A stretch of DNA of 64,000 nucleotides from assembly GCA_038225475.1 (NCBI GenBank), contig JBBRRA010000008.1, positions 1 through 64,000 of the forward strand, written 5' to 3'. The translations under genes were made by a program, and so were the position numbers. This stretch comes from Polymorphobacter_B sp038225475 (lineage in GTDB: Bacteria > Pseudomonadota > Alphaproteobacteria > Sphingomonadales > Sphingomonadaceae). The notes below the pieces were generated by a model, which was given only the letters and a program-made list of their open reading frames with translations, made no database searches and was not told where the DNA came from. Below are positions 16,364 through 25,100 of the stretch, one piece after another. Positions within the stretch are counted from its first letter, which is position 1. Every line of letters begins with the position of its first letter.

Positions 16364-17422
16364 ATGTGGCTCGCTCGATCTGACTTTGCGCTTCCTCCGC
16401 TGCCCACCGGCACGACCCGCGCCGTGGTCATCGGCGTGCCCGCGCGCGACGAGGCCGCGCATATCATCGCCTGCCTTGCGGCGCTGGACCGCGCGGCGAA
16501 GCGCGCGCGCACCGTCGTTACCGTCGTCGTCGGCGCGAACAACTGTTCGGACGATACTGCCGCACGGGCGAGGGCGTTCGTATCGGAGTGGATGCGCATC
16601 CGTGTCGAGGAGGTAGTACTCCCGCCGGAGCATGCGCATGCCGGCGGCGCGCGTCGCCATGTCATGGACCGGGCCGCCGACCTCGCCGGGCCGGGCGGGA
16701 TCGTGATGACCACCGATGCCGACAGCGCGGTCGATATCGACTGGATCGCGGCCAATCTGGGTGAGATCGGCTGCGGGGCCGATGCGGTGGCAGGCGTTAT
16801 CGGCTTCGATGCAGCGGCACGCCAGCAACTGCCCGACCTCGGCCACCGCACTGCGGAGTGGCGGCTGGCCGAGCTGCACGCGCGGCTGGAGGATCTGGTC
16901 GATCCGCGCGCGCACGATCCGTGGCCGCGCCACATCTGGGCGTGGGGCGCCAGCCTCGCGCTGACGGTGGAGACCTATCACGCGGTCGGCGGCGTACCGC
17001 TGGTGCCGCTGGCCGAGGACCGCGCGCTCGCCGATGCGGTCGACCGCGCCGGGCTGAAACTTCGGCGCAGCCATGCACCGCTGGTCTTCACCTCGGCACG
17101 GCGCGTCGGGCGTGCGCCCGGCGGATTTGCCGACATGCTCGCCAGTCATGCCGCCACGTCGACGCCGTGCGATGCCGCGCTCGAGCCGACGCGCACATTG
17201 CTGCGCCGCCTGACGCTGCGCTCACGCTTCCGGCGCGAGCATGGTGCGGCGTTTGCCGTGCGCTGGGCGGCTGCCGAAGCGGCGACGCCGCGGTTGGCGC
17301 GGCGGCGACTGGTGCCCGCCGACCTCGCCCGCGAAGTGCGCCACGCCGAGCGGCTTATCGCGCGGCTCGAACGACGCGCAGCACGTCCAGCCGATAGTCG
17401 CTCCGCCGTTCCTGCCGGATAA
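16364..17422 (+). CDS. family 2 glycosyltransferase
   Basis: A 352-residue protein with a GT-A fold: VVIGVPARDEAAHI at the nucleotide-binding start, GANNCSDDTA, and the metal-binding D118-A-D120 in TTDADS. An acceptor-domain W-G-A-S motif follows (HIWAWGASLAL), then AEDRALADAV, resembling the ED motif of the catalytic base. There is no obvious membrane anchor, so it is probably cytosolic or membrane-associated. The C-terminal 22 codons overlap the 3' end of the methyltransferase gene on the other strand. The donor and acceptor are unknown. Its neighbours (methyltransferase, acyl-CoA dehydrogenase-like, PIG-L deacetylase) suggest a shared pathway building a modified amino-sugar or glycolipid. 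Confidence 0.85.
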   Translation: MWLARSDFALPPLPTGTTRAVVIGVPARDEAAHIIACLAALDRAAKRARTVVTVVVGANNCSDDTAARARAFVSEWMRIRVEEVVLPPEHAHAGGARRHVMDRAADLAGPGGIVMTTDADSAVDIDWIAANLGEIGCGADAVAGVIGFDAAARQQLPDLGHRTAEWRLAELHARLEDLVDPRAHDPWPRHIWAWGASLALTVETYHAVGGVPLVPLAEDRALADAVDRAGLKLRRSHAPLVFTSARRVGRAPGGFADMLASHAATSTPCDAALEPTRTLLRRLTLRSRFRREHGAAFAVRWAAAEAATPRLARRRLVPADLAREVRHAERLIARLERRAARPADSRSAVPAG

Positions 17423-17948
17423 CTTCGGTCCAGCCGGCGGCGGCTGCAACGAACGCGGCGACGGCAGTATCGCCGGTCAGTGGATAATCGGGCGTCGGCC
17501 CAAGCCAATGAACCAACACCAGATCGGCTCCGTCGACGGCAATTTCGGACAGGCGGCACGCCAGCCGGTCCAGCGTCGGCGCGTCGAAATAATACAGCAC
17601 CTCCGACAGCATCAGCAGATCGAACTGTTGCTCCGGAAGGTCGTCGGGCAGCCGCATCCGCGCGAACGAGACATGAGGCAGTGCGGCGCAGCGCGCGGCG
17701 GCGCGGTCGATCGCCGCCTGTGCGACGTCGATGCCCAACAGCGTATCGGCGCGCGCCGCCAGCCGTTCGGTGAGCACGCCGATCGAGCAGCCGAACTCGA
17801 CCGCGCTGGCATAGCGAAGCCGGGGCAGCGCCGCGACGGTGTCGGCGTATTTCGCGGCCTCATAGCCGCTGGTCTCGAACCGCCATGGGTCGGCATCGGC
17901 GGCGTACAACGCATCGAAATAGCCCGGGTCGCGTGCATCGCCGCTCAT
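17355..17948 (-). CDS. SAM-dependent methyltransferase, NodS-like
   Basis: A 197-residue Rossmann methyltransferase. It opens DPGYFDALYAADADPWRF, a pattern typical of the NodS branch, then motif I VEFGCSIG (50-57), the acidic LGIDVA and the post-motif FDLLMLSEVLYYF. NodS of rhizobia N-methylates the deacetylated amino group of the Nod-factor backbone. The ATG at 17948 overlaps the stop of the acyl-CoA dehydrogenase-like gene by ATGA, so the two are translationally coupled. Its 3' end overlaps the glycosyltransferase by 68 bases in the opposite orientation. Similarity to NodS is at fold and motif level; the real substrate is unknown. Confidence 0.83.
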   Translation of the reverse strand: MSGDARDPGYFDALYAADADPWRFETSGYEAAKYADTVAALPRLRYASAVEFGCSIGVLTERLAARADTLLGIDVAQAAIDRAAARCAALPHVSFARMRLPDDLPEQQFDLLMLSEVLYYFDAPTLDRLACRLSEIAVDGADLVLVHWLGPTPDYPLTGDTAVAAFVAAAAGWTEVIRQERRSDYRLDVLRVVRAAR

Positions 17949-19021
17949 GCCGCGAACCGCCCGCCACGCGCCGCGAGCCACCGCGCGGCATGATCGCGTG
18001 AGGCATCGAGGAACGGCTGCCGCAAATAAGTCTCGAGGTCGCGCAGCAGCCGGTCGAGCGGATCGGGGGCGATGAAGCTCGACAGCCCGATGTTACGGCG
18101 CGTCGCCTCGATCACGGCGAGGGCTGCGGTTTCGAAGCTGCCCCGGGCAAGATCGACATAGGCATCGATCGCTTCGGGCTCGGCATCGGTCGCCTCGGCC
18201 CGCCGCGCCGCTTCGGCAACGAGCAGCCGTGCGCTCTCGTGCGCCCCGGCTGCGACCGCGAACCGCGCGCGCGCCACCGGGTCGTCGATGCGCAGCCGCG
18301 CGGCGTGCAGCGCCATGATCCGGTCGAGCCCGCCGAGCTGGACCGCGATCACCCGCCACGCGCCGCCCGAAAACCACGGACTGCGGTAATAATCGCCCGG
18401 CCCGCCGATGACGGCGCTGTCGGGGACTTCGAACCCCTCGAAATCGACGCTGCCGGTGGCAGTGCCGCGCATCCCCGCCGCGCGCCACACCGTCAGGTCG
18501 ATCCGGTCGGCGGCGTCGGCAAGATCGGGGAGCAGCATCAATGTTTCGCCGTCGACGCGCGCGGTCACGATGGGCCGGCGAATGCTGCCTGCACCTGAGC
18601 AATGGACCTTGCCGCCCGACAGGCTGAAGCCGCCCGGCACCCGGATCGCGGTCACGCCGCCGCCGCGCTCGGCATTCCAGACGCCGCCGATGCGCCCCGC
18701 GGCGGTTTCGGCATCGAGGCTGGCGGCCGTCGTCGCAGTGCCGAAGCGGCGCACCAGCTTGGCGGCGTTGAGATGCCCTTCGAACAGGCGCCCGACCGTC
18801 AGGCTGGCGCTGCCGATCGCGGTCAATGCCGCGAGCGCGTGGTCATAGCGCAGCGCGCCGCACGCCGCAGTCAGTCCTGACGCGGCAAGGTCGGCAATAT
18901 CGGCGGCAGGAAAGGCTGCGGCGGCGTCGACGGCTTCGGCACGGTGCCAGATCCGCTCGACGACGGCTGCCAGCACGTCGTCGGTGTCGGGAACATCGCG
19001 AAGGGGTCGGGCATTGCGCAT
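17945..19021 (-). CDS. acyl-CoA dehydrogenase-like flavoprotein
   Basis: A 358-residue protein with the acyl-CoA dehydrogenase layout: an N-terminal helical domain, a central beta domain (GGVWNAERGGGVTAIRV, then SGGKVHCSGAG) and a C-terminal four-helix bundle ending PFLDASRDHAARWLA. It belongs to the divergent branch related to flavin monooxygenases of the DszC/HpaB kind as much as to true dehydrogenases. I do not see the usual catalytic glutamate motif of short-chain acyl-CoA dehydrogenases. The ATG at 19021 is only 2 bases from the start of the divergent PIG-L gene. It is cotranscribed with the NodS-like methyltransferase. Oxidation or hydroxylation of an acyl or amino group in the cluster's product is a guess. 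Confidence 0.8.
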   Translation of the reverse strand: MRNARPLRDVPDTDDVLAAVVERIWHRAEAVDAAAAFPAADIADLAASGLTAACGALRYDHALAALTAIGSASLTVGRLFEGHLNAAKLVRRFGTATTAASLDAETAAGRIGGVWNAERGGGVTAIRVPGGFSLSGGKVHCSGAGSIRRPIVTARVDGETLMLLPDLADAADRIDLTVWRAAGMRGTATGSVDFEGFEVPDSAVIGGPGDYYRSPWFSGGAWRVIAVQLGGLDRIMALHAARLRIDDPVARARFAVAAGAHESARLLVAEAARRAEATDAEPEAIDAYVDLARGSFETAALAVIEATRRNIGLSSFIAPDPLDRLLRDLETYLRQPFLDASRDHAARWLAARGGRFAA

Positions 19022-19023
19022 CG

Positions 19024-19701
19024 GTGACTAACTTTCGCCGCCGAAGAGCGTTCCGTCCCGCCACTGCCGACCGCATATTGCGTGCGGCGCGCGGGCGGCG
19101 CGTGGTCGTGATCGCGCCGCATCCCGACGATGAGACGCTGGGCTGCGGTAGCCTGATCGTGCGCGCGCGACACTGCGGGATCGGCGTCGCGCTGATCGCC
19201 TTGACCGACGGCGACGCGTCGCATCCGGGGTCCGAACGCTGGCCTCCGACGGCGCTCGGGCGACTGCGCAGCGGCGAGCAGCGGCGCGCCATGGCCCGGC
19301 TCGGCGCTGGTCGAGCCCGCATCTGCCGCTTCGGCTGGCGCGACGGCCGGGTTGCGGCGACGGGCGATCTGCGCCGCCTGTGCGCTCAGCTCGTGGCGCT
19401 GCGCGCGGGCGTCATCCTTGTCACCTCCGACGCCGATCATCACCCCGATCATCTGGCCGCAGCCGGTCTGGCGCGCGCCGCCGCGCACCGCCTCGGGCTG
19501 CCGGTGATACTGTATGCGGTGTGGTCGCGGGTCGGCGCACCCCGGCGGCAAACCGATCCCCACCGCGCCGCCAAGCGCTGGGCGATCGCCGCGCACCGGA
19601 GCCAGGTCGGCGGCTATATCGCCGACGATCCAGCCGGGTTTCGCCTGTCGCCCGGCGCGCTGGCCAGCCTGATCGACGGCGCCGAATGCTTTCATGGCTG
19701 A
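19024..19701 (+). CDS. PIG-L family N-acetyl-sugar deacetylase
   Basis: A 225-residue zinc hydrolase. The metal site is seen in IAPHPDDETLG (H33, D35, D36, E37) and in the later DADHHPDHLAAAGLA histidines. PIG-L/MshB/LmbE proteins remove acetyl groups from N-acetylglucosamine linked to inositol, lipid or other aglycones. The start is taken as GTG 19024; longer frames read antisense to the neighbouring gene. No good ribosome site precedes it, so the start could be wrong by several codons. The divergent arrangement with the acyl-CoA dehydrogenase-like gene places both in one regulatory unit. It is cytosolic, with no signal peptide. Confidence 0.85.
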   Translation: MTNFRRRRAFRPATADRILRAARGRRVVVIAPHPDDETLGCGSLIVRARHCGIGVALIALTDGDASHPGSERWPPTALGRLRSGEQRRAMARLGAGRARICRFGWRDGRVAATGDLRRLCAQLVALRAGVILVTSDADHHPDHLAAAGLARAAAHRLGLPVILYAVWSRVGAPRRQTDPHRAAKRWAIAAHRSQVGGYIADDPAGFRLSPGALASLIDGAECFHG

Positions 19702-19809
19702 AGGTGCGCCCGCTGCATCGCTTGCGGCAGGGCATTCTGACGCGCGCGAAACTTTGGCCGCTGTCCACCGTTCAGGGGCCGATGTGTAAGCCATGACAGG
19801 GGTTGATCG

Positions 19810-20334
19810 ATGACCGGCGACGCCAACAGCCCGGATTCCGACGAACATTGGATGCGTGCGGCGATCGCCATCGCGACGAGCCGGGGCAGCGACCCGGCGA
19901 CCGCACCGATCGCTGCGGTGATCGTCCGCGATGGCCGGATCATCGGCAGTGCGCACAATGAATGCGATACGCTGCATGATGCCACCGCGCATGCCGAGAT
20001 CATGGCGTTCCGGCGCGCCGGCGCAGCGACGGCAACCCCCGACAACCAAAGCGGCGAGCTGCGCGGGGCAACGCTGTATTCGACATTGCAGCCGTGCGGC
20101 ATGTGCACGATGGCGTCGATCTGGTCGAAAGTGGCGCGCATCGTCTATGGCGCGGGCCGCGACGATGTCCACGAAATGTATTTCGAGGCGCGGCACGTCG
20201 ATACGCTGGCGTTCATCGGCAAGGCCTATCGTGACGACGTAACGATCACCGGCGGCGTGCTGCGCAAGGCGTGCGCGGCGCTTTACTATCCGCCCGACGC
20301 CAAGCTCGATTTCGATCAGCAGGCCAATCTATGA
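19810..20334 (+). CDS. nucleoside/nucleobase deaminase, CDA superfamily
   Basis: A 174-residue zinc deaminase. The catalytic signature is H61-A-E63 and PCGMC (C96, C99), the zinc ligands and proton-shuttle glutamate. The general shape, with a long C-terminal tail (GGVLRKACAALYYPPDAKLD), resembles guanine deaminase and other purine or pyrimidine deaminases more than the tRNA adenosine deaminase TadA, whose loop motifs differ. The ATG at 19810 has AGGGG nine bases upstream. It stands alone on its strand and converges with dnaE2. The substrate base is undetermined. Confidence 0.85.
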   Translation: MTGDANSPDSDEHWMRAAIAIATSRGSDPATAPIAAVIVRDGRIIGSAHNECDTLHDATAHAEIMAFRRAGAATATPDNQSGELRGATLYSTLQPCGMCTMASIWSKVARIVYGAGRDDVHEMYFEARHVDTLAFIGKAYRDDVTITGGVLRKACAALYYPPDAKLDFDQQANL

Positions 20335-20352
20335 CCGCTGGTCGATTGTGCA

Positions 20353-23300
20353 TCAGTGGAAGTCGCGCGATCGCGGCATGACGCGCACGCTACGCGGGTG
20401 GCCGTGCGTTCGGGGATAATCGGGATGCAGGTCCTCGTCGCCGCGCGTTGTGTCGGGCATGGCATCATGCGTATCGGACAACCGCCCGAGTTCCGCCGAT
20501 CGGTCGTGGATACGCGTTGCCATCAGGTGGATGACGCCTTCGGGGCTGCGCTGCAATTCTCCCTCCACCAGCATCAGCCTTGATGCCATGATGGCGCGGC
20601 GATAGCGTTCGAACAGCCGGGCCCAGATGACGACGTTGGTGATGCCGGTTTCGTCCTCCAGCGTGATAAAGATCGCGTTGCCCTTGCCCGGCCGCTGACG
20701 GACCAGCACGATACCTGCGGTCTTGATCCGTCGGCCGTCCTTGGCCGCAGCGGTCGCGGCGCTGCTGGCGACGCCTTCGCGTTCGAACATGCCGCGCAGG
20801 AACTGCATCGGGTGCGCCTTCAGCGACAGGCGGTGCGTTTGGTAATCGGCGGCGACATGTTCGGCGGGGCGCATCTGCGGCAGGTCGGCGGCGGGTTCGA
20901 TGCCGAGCTCGCGCGCCTGCGCCGCGGCGAACAGCGGCAGCACATCGCCCGGGGTCCGCCGCACCTCCCACAGCGCTTCGCGGCGGTCGAGCCCGATCGA
21001 CCGGCAGGCGTCGGCATCGGCGAGCAGGCGCAGCGCATGCTGGGGCAATGCGGCGCGGCGTGCCAGCGCCTCGATGCTGTCGAACGGGCGGCTGGCAGCG
21101 ATCAGCCGCGCCCACACCTCGCGGAAGCCATCGATCTGCCGCAGGCCGAGCCGAAGCGCAAAGCCGCCATCGGCAGCACGTTCGAGGCTGTTGTCCCAAT
21201 CGCTCGCGTTGATATCGATCGGCCGGACATCGACGCCGTGGTTGCAGACATCGCCGACGATCTGCGCCGGGGCATAAAACCCCATCGGCTGCGCGTTGAG
21301 CAGCGCCGCTGCAAAAATCGCCGGATAGCGGCATTTGAGATAGGACGACACCCAGACCAGCCGCGCGAACGCCAGCGCATGGCTTTCGGGGAAACCATAG
21401 CTGCCGAAGCCTTCGATCTGCTGGTAACAGCGCCGCGCGAACGCTTCGTCATAGCCGCGCGCCACCATCCCGCCGACCATTTTGGTTTCGAACTGATCCA
21501 TCGCGCCGACGTTGCGGAATGTCGCCATCGCGCGGCGCAGCAGATTGGCTTCGGATGGCGTGAAATCGGCAGCGACGATCGCGAGCTTCATCGCCTGTTC
21601 CTGAAATAGCGGAATGCCGAGCGTCTTGCCGAGCACGCTGCGCAATTCGTCGGGATCGTGCGGTGGGGCAGGCGCGGGAAAATCGTGCGCTTCATGTCCC
21701 TGCCGCCGCCGCAGATAGGGGTGGACCATATCGCCCTGGATCGGGCCGGGGCGGACGATCGCCACCTGGATGACCAGGTCATAGAATTCGCGCGGACGCA
21801 GGCGCGGCAGCATGTTGATCTGCGCCCGGCTTTCGATCTGGAAGACGCCGATGCTGTCGCCTTTGCACAACATGTCATAAACGTCGGGCGCATCGTCGGG
21901 GACGTTGTCGAGCGTATAGTGCGTGCCGATGTGCGTCGCGATCAGCGCGAAAGCCTTGCGGATGCAGCTCAGCATGCCGAGCGCCAGCACATCGACCTTC
22001 ATCAGGCCGAGCGCATCGATGTCGTCCTTGTCCCATTCGATGAAGGTACGATCGGCCATCGCGGCGTTATGGATCGGCACGGTCTCGTCGAGCCGGTCCT
22101 GCGTCAGCACGAAGCCGCCGACATGCTGCGACAGATGCCGGGGGAATTTGAGGATTTGCCCGACGAATTCTCCCAGCCGGGCGATCTCGGGGGAGTCGGG
22201 GTCGAACCCGGTTTCGGCAAAGCGCTGGCGCTCGATCGTGTCGGCAAAGCTGCCCCATACGGTGCTGGTCAACCGCGTCGTGACATCCTCGCTCAGCCCC
22301 AGCGCCTTGCCGACTTCGCGCACCGCACTGCGCGGACGATAGTGGATGACAGTCGCAGCGATGCCGGCGCGTTCGCGGCCATAACGACGATAGATATATT
22401 GCATTACCTCCTCGCGCCGTTCGTGCTCGAAATCGACATCGATGTCGGGCGGCTCCTTGCGTTCCTCGGAGATGAAGCGCGAGAACAGCAGATTATTCTT
22501 GAGCGGATCGACCGCAGTGATCCCCAGCACGAAGCACACCGCCGAATTCGCTGCCGAACCGCGCCCCTGGCACAGGATGCCTTCGCCTTGCGCAAACGCG
22601 ACGATGTCGTGGACGGTCAGGAAATAGGCAGCATAATTCTGCCGTTCGATGATCGCGAACTCATCGGCGAGCAGCGTCGACAATCGCGGCGGGATGCCGC
22701 CGGGCCAGCGTTCGGCCGCCTTGGTCAGCGTTAGCGTTTCGAGCCAGTGCTGCGGCGTATAGCCCGCCGGGACAGGTTCATGCGGATATTCATACCGCAA
22801 GTCGTCGAGCGTGAAGCCGATGCGCGCCAATAACCGCTGTGTCTGGGCAATGGCATCGGGCGCATCGGCAAACAGCCGCGCCATTTCGGCCGGCGATTTG
22901 AGATGCCGCTCGCCGTTGCTGGCGAGCAGCCGACCCGCCGTCTGCACGGTGCGCTTTTCGCGGATGCAGGTCAGAATATCATGCAGGCGGCGCTGCCCGG
23001 GGCCCGCATAAAGCGCATCGTTGACGGCGATCAGCGGCAGTCGCATGGCTGCGGCCTGCTCGATGCGATCGCGCAATTGACGCCGGTCGCGTCCGCCACG
23101 CAGCATGCTCGCCGCCAGCCAGATATTGCCGCGCGCGGCATCGACCAGCGGGCGCAAACCATCGCACGGCCCCGGCATGACGATCAGCAGCAGATCGTGC
23201 CGATGTTCCACGAGATCGCCCAGTTCGAGGTGGCAGCCGCCCTTTTCGACCCGCAGATTGCCGGTGGTCAGCAACCGGGTCAGCCGCCCCCAGCCGCGCC

Positions 23301-23574
23301 GCGTGGCTGGATAGGCGATGATGTCGGGGGTGCCATCGGCAAACACCAGCCGCGCCCCGACGATCAGCTTGAAATCGATCGGCTGGCCGGCTTCGGCGAC
23401 GGCATCGCGCAGCGCCACATGCGCCTGCACCACGCCTGCGACGGTGTTGCGGTCGGCAATGCCGATCCCGCAATGGCCAAGCTCGAGCGCGGCGGCCACC
23501 ATATCGCAGGGGTGCGACGCGCCGTGCAGGAACGAAAAATTGGTCGCCGCCGCCAGCTCGGCAAACGCCGTCAC
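20353..23574 (-). CDS. dnaE2: error-prone DNA polymerase DnaE2 (ImuC)
   Basis: A 1073-residue C-family polymerase. The N-terminal PHP domain begins TAFAELAAATNFSFLHGASHP. The palm carries PDIDVDFEHERREEV (the catalytic aspartates in DIDVDF) and a third acidic site near KVDVLALGML. A helix-hairpin-helix region and an OB-fold (TAGIVLVRQRPGKGNAIFITLED) complete the protein. The GTG at 23574 overlaps the imuB stop by GTGA; frames extending to 23721 read into imuB. DnaE2 copies damaged DNA in the SOS response with ImuA and ImuB and causes induced mutations. Length matches the family (about 1000-1100). It is the last gene of a LexA-controlled cassette. Confidence 0.97.
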   Translation of the reverse strand: MTAFAELAAATNFSFLHGASHPCDMVAAALELGHCGIGIADRNTVAGVVQAHVALRDAVAEAGQPIDFKLIVGARLVFADGTPDIIAYPATRRGWGRLTRLLTTGNLRVEKGGCHLELGDLVEHRHDLLLIVMPGPCDGLRPLVDAARGNIWLAASMLRGGRDRRQLRDRIEQAAAMRLPLIAVNDALYAGPGQRRLHDILTCIREKRTVQTAGRLLASNGERHLKSPAEMARLFADAPDAIAQTQRLLARIGFTLDDLRYEYPHEPVPAGYTPQHWLETLTLTKAAERWPGGIPPRLSTLLADEFAIIERQNYAAYFLTVHDIVAFAQGEGILCQGRGSAANSAVCFVLGITAVDPLKNNLLFSRFISEERKEPPDIDVDFEHERREEVMQYIYRRYGRERAGIAATVIHYRPRSAVREVGKALGLSEDVTTRLTSTVWGSFADTIERQRFAETGFDPDSPEIARLGEFVGQILKFPRHLSQHVGGFVLTQDRLDETVPIHNAAMADRTFIEWDKDDIDALGLMKVDVLALGMLSCIRKAFALIATHIGTHYTLDNVPDDAPDVYDMLCKGDSIGVFQIESRAQINMLPRLRPREFYDLVIQVAIVRPGPIQGDMVHPYLRRRQGHEAHDFPAPAPPHDPDELRSVLGKTLGIPLFQEQAMKLAIVAADFTPSEANLLRRAMATFRNVGAMDQFETKMVGGMVARGYDEAFARRCYQQIEGFGSYGFPESHALAFARLVWVSSYLKCRYPAIFAAALLNAQPMGFYAPAQIVGDVCNHGVDVRPIDINASDWDNSLERAADGGFALRLGLRQIDGFREVWARLIAASRPFDSIEALARRAALPQHALRLLADADACRSIGLDRREALWEVRRTPGDVLPLFAAAQARELGIEPAADLPQMRPAEHVAADYQTHRLSLKAHPMQFLRGMFEREGVASSAATAAAKDGRRIKTAGIVLVRQRPGKGNAIFITLEDETGITNVVIWARLFERYRRAIMASRLMLVEGELQRSPEGVIHLMATRIHDRSAELGRLSDTHDAMPDTTRGDEDLHPDYPRTHGHPRSVRVMPRSRDFH

Positions 23575-25100
23575 GCGAACAGGCCGTGCAGATACCAGTC
23601 GGGCATGGGCTTTTCGACACCGTACAGTCCGTGGCGGAACACCCAGAACCGCCGCCCGCGCATGTCCTCGATGCGGTAATAATCGCGCGTCAACCCCTTG
23701 CCGTTGCGCCGCTTCCACCATTCGGCAGCGATCCGCTCGGGCCCTTCGGCATGGGTGACTTCGTGTAATGTCCGCCGCCAGCGAAACCGTCGCGGCGGCC
23801 CGTCGGGCACTTCGGCTGTCACGTCGATACGTTGCGGCGGATCGAACAGGTGCAGCGGCCGCAGCGGCGGTTCGTCGGTTTCGCGCTGCGGCCAGATCGA
23901 CGGCGAACCGGGTTCGGCAACCGGCAGTTCGAACGCCGTCTGCTCGGGGATATGGCTGTCGCCGACTGCAAACCGCCGCACCCGGCCGCGCCCCAGCCGG
24001 GTGCTCAACCGGTCGATCAACGCCGCAAGCTCGGCATCGGTGACGCCGCCGCCCTCCAGCTCGAGCTGCTGCGCGATCAGTGGCTCGGTAACCGGTACCG
24101 TCAGCCGGATCAGATCATAGCCGAAGCCCGGATTGAGCGGATCCGACAGCGCATCGATCCGCTCGCGGAACAGCCGCGCGATGATTGCCGCATCCCGCGT
24201 CGGCTGCCCGCTATTCACCCCAAGCCGCGCGATATGGCCATCGCTGCGAAACAGTGCAGCCTCGAAGCGCCTGCCGCCGCGGCCGCGGTCCGACAGGATG
24301 GTCGCGGCGTCGCGCATCAACCGGTCGAGCGTGGCAAGCGCGATTTCGGCATGCGTCACCGGCTCGGCAAAGCGCGCTTCGACCTGCACCTCCGGCGGCG
24401 TCCGGCGCGGCGTGATGCGAACATCCTCCTCGCCGAGCAGGCGCGACAGCAGCACCGGCATCGCGGTGCCAAAGCGCGCCGCCAGCGGGCCGCGCGGGCG
24501 ACCGGCAAGATCGCCGATGGTTTTCAATCCCGCCCGGCGCAGCGCCAGATGCGTTTCGGGATCGACCCGGAGCGCCGTGACCGGCAACGCCGCGACTGCC
24601 GACCGACCATCGCCATTGGCAGCGAGGGCTAGTGCAGCATCGGGCGTATCGGCGAGCGCCAGCGCAGAGGTTATGCCCTGCCGGTTGAACCGGCGCTGCG
24701 CATCGCCGACCAGCCCGGCTTCATCGCCGAACGGATGCACGCAGCCGGTGATGTCGAGAATAATGCCCTGCGCGCCGTCGGTTGCCACCATCGGCGAATA
24801 CCGGTCGCAGCCATCGGCCAGCCATTCGAGCAGGGCATGGTCGGCCACCGGGTCGTGATCGATCGCCGCGAGTTCAGGCAACCGCGCGCGCGCATCCGCC
24901 AGCGTCAGGCCAGGCCCGATCCCCAGCGCAAGCGCGCGCGCGTCCGCTGCTGCAATACACACCGCGCCGCGCCGTTTCTCAACCAGCGCGAACGGCGTTT
25001 CAGGCGGCGCGTACCCGGCCGCGCGGATCACGTTCTCCGACGGCAGCAACGGCAGGAATACCGCCAGATACCGACGTTTCCCGGAATGTCCTTTGGTCAC
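23571..25100 (-). CDS. imuB: ImuB, Y-family polymerase-like mutasome subunit
   Basis: A 509-residue inactive Y-family relative that links ImuA, DnaE2 and the sliding clamp. It starts with VTKGHSGKRRYLAVFLPLLPSE (GTG 25100) and shows the DinB-like palm (ALVEKRRGAVCIAAADARALALGIGPGLTLADARA), then the little-finger region. The clamp-binding and ImuA-contact tail lies towards the C-terminus (FELPVAEPGS onwards). The catalytic acidic residues of true Y-family polymerases are not visible, as expected for ImuB. It overlaps imuA by 101 bases and dnaE2 by 4, so the three genes are tightly coupled. Confidence 0.93.
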   Translation of the reverse strand: MTKGHSGKRRYLAVFLPLLPSENVIRAAGYAPPETPFALVEKRRGAVCIAAADARALALGIGPGLTLADARARLPELAAIDHDPVADHALLEWLADGCDRYSPMVATDGAQGIILDITGCVHPFGDEAGLVGDAQRRFNRQGITSALALADTPDAALALAANGDGRSAVAALPVTALRVDPETHLALRRAGLKTIGDLAGRPRGPLAARFGTAMPVLLSRLLGEEDVRITPRRTPPEVQVEARFAEPVTHAEIALATLDRLMRDAATILSDRGRGGRRFEAALFRSDGHIARLGVNSGQPTRDAAIIARLFRERIDALSDPLNPGFGYDLIRLTVPVTEPLIAQQLELEGGGVTDAELAALIDRLSTRLGRGRVRRFAVGDSHIPEQTAFELPVAEPGSPSIWPQRETDEPPLRPLHLFDPPQRIDVTAEVPDGPPRRFRWRRTLHEVTHAEGPERIAAEWWKRRNGKGLTRDYYRIEDMRGRRFWVFRHGLYGVEKPMPDWYLHGLFA

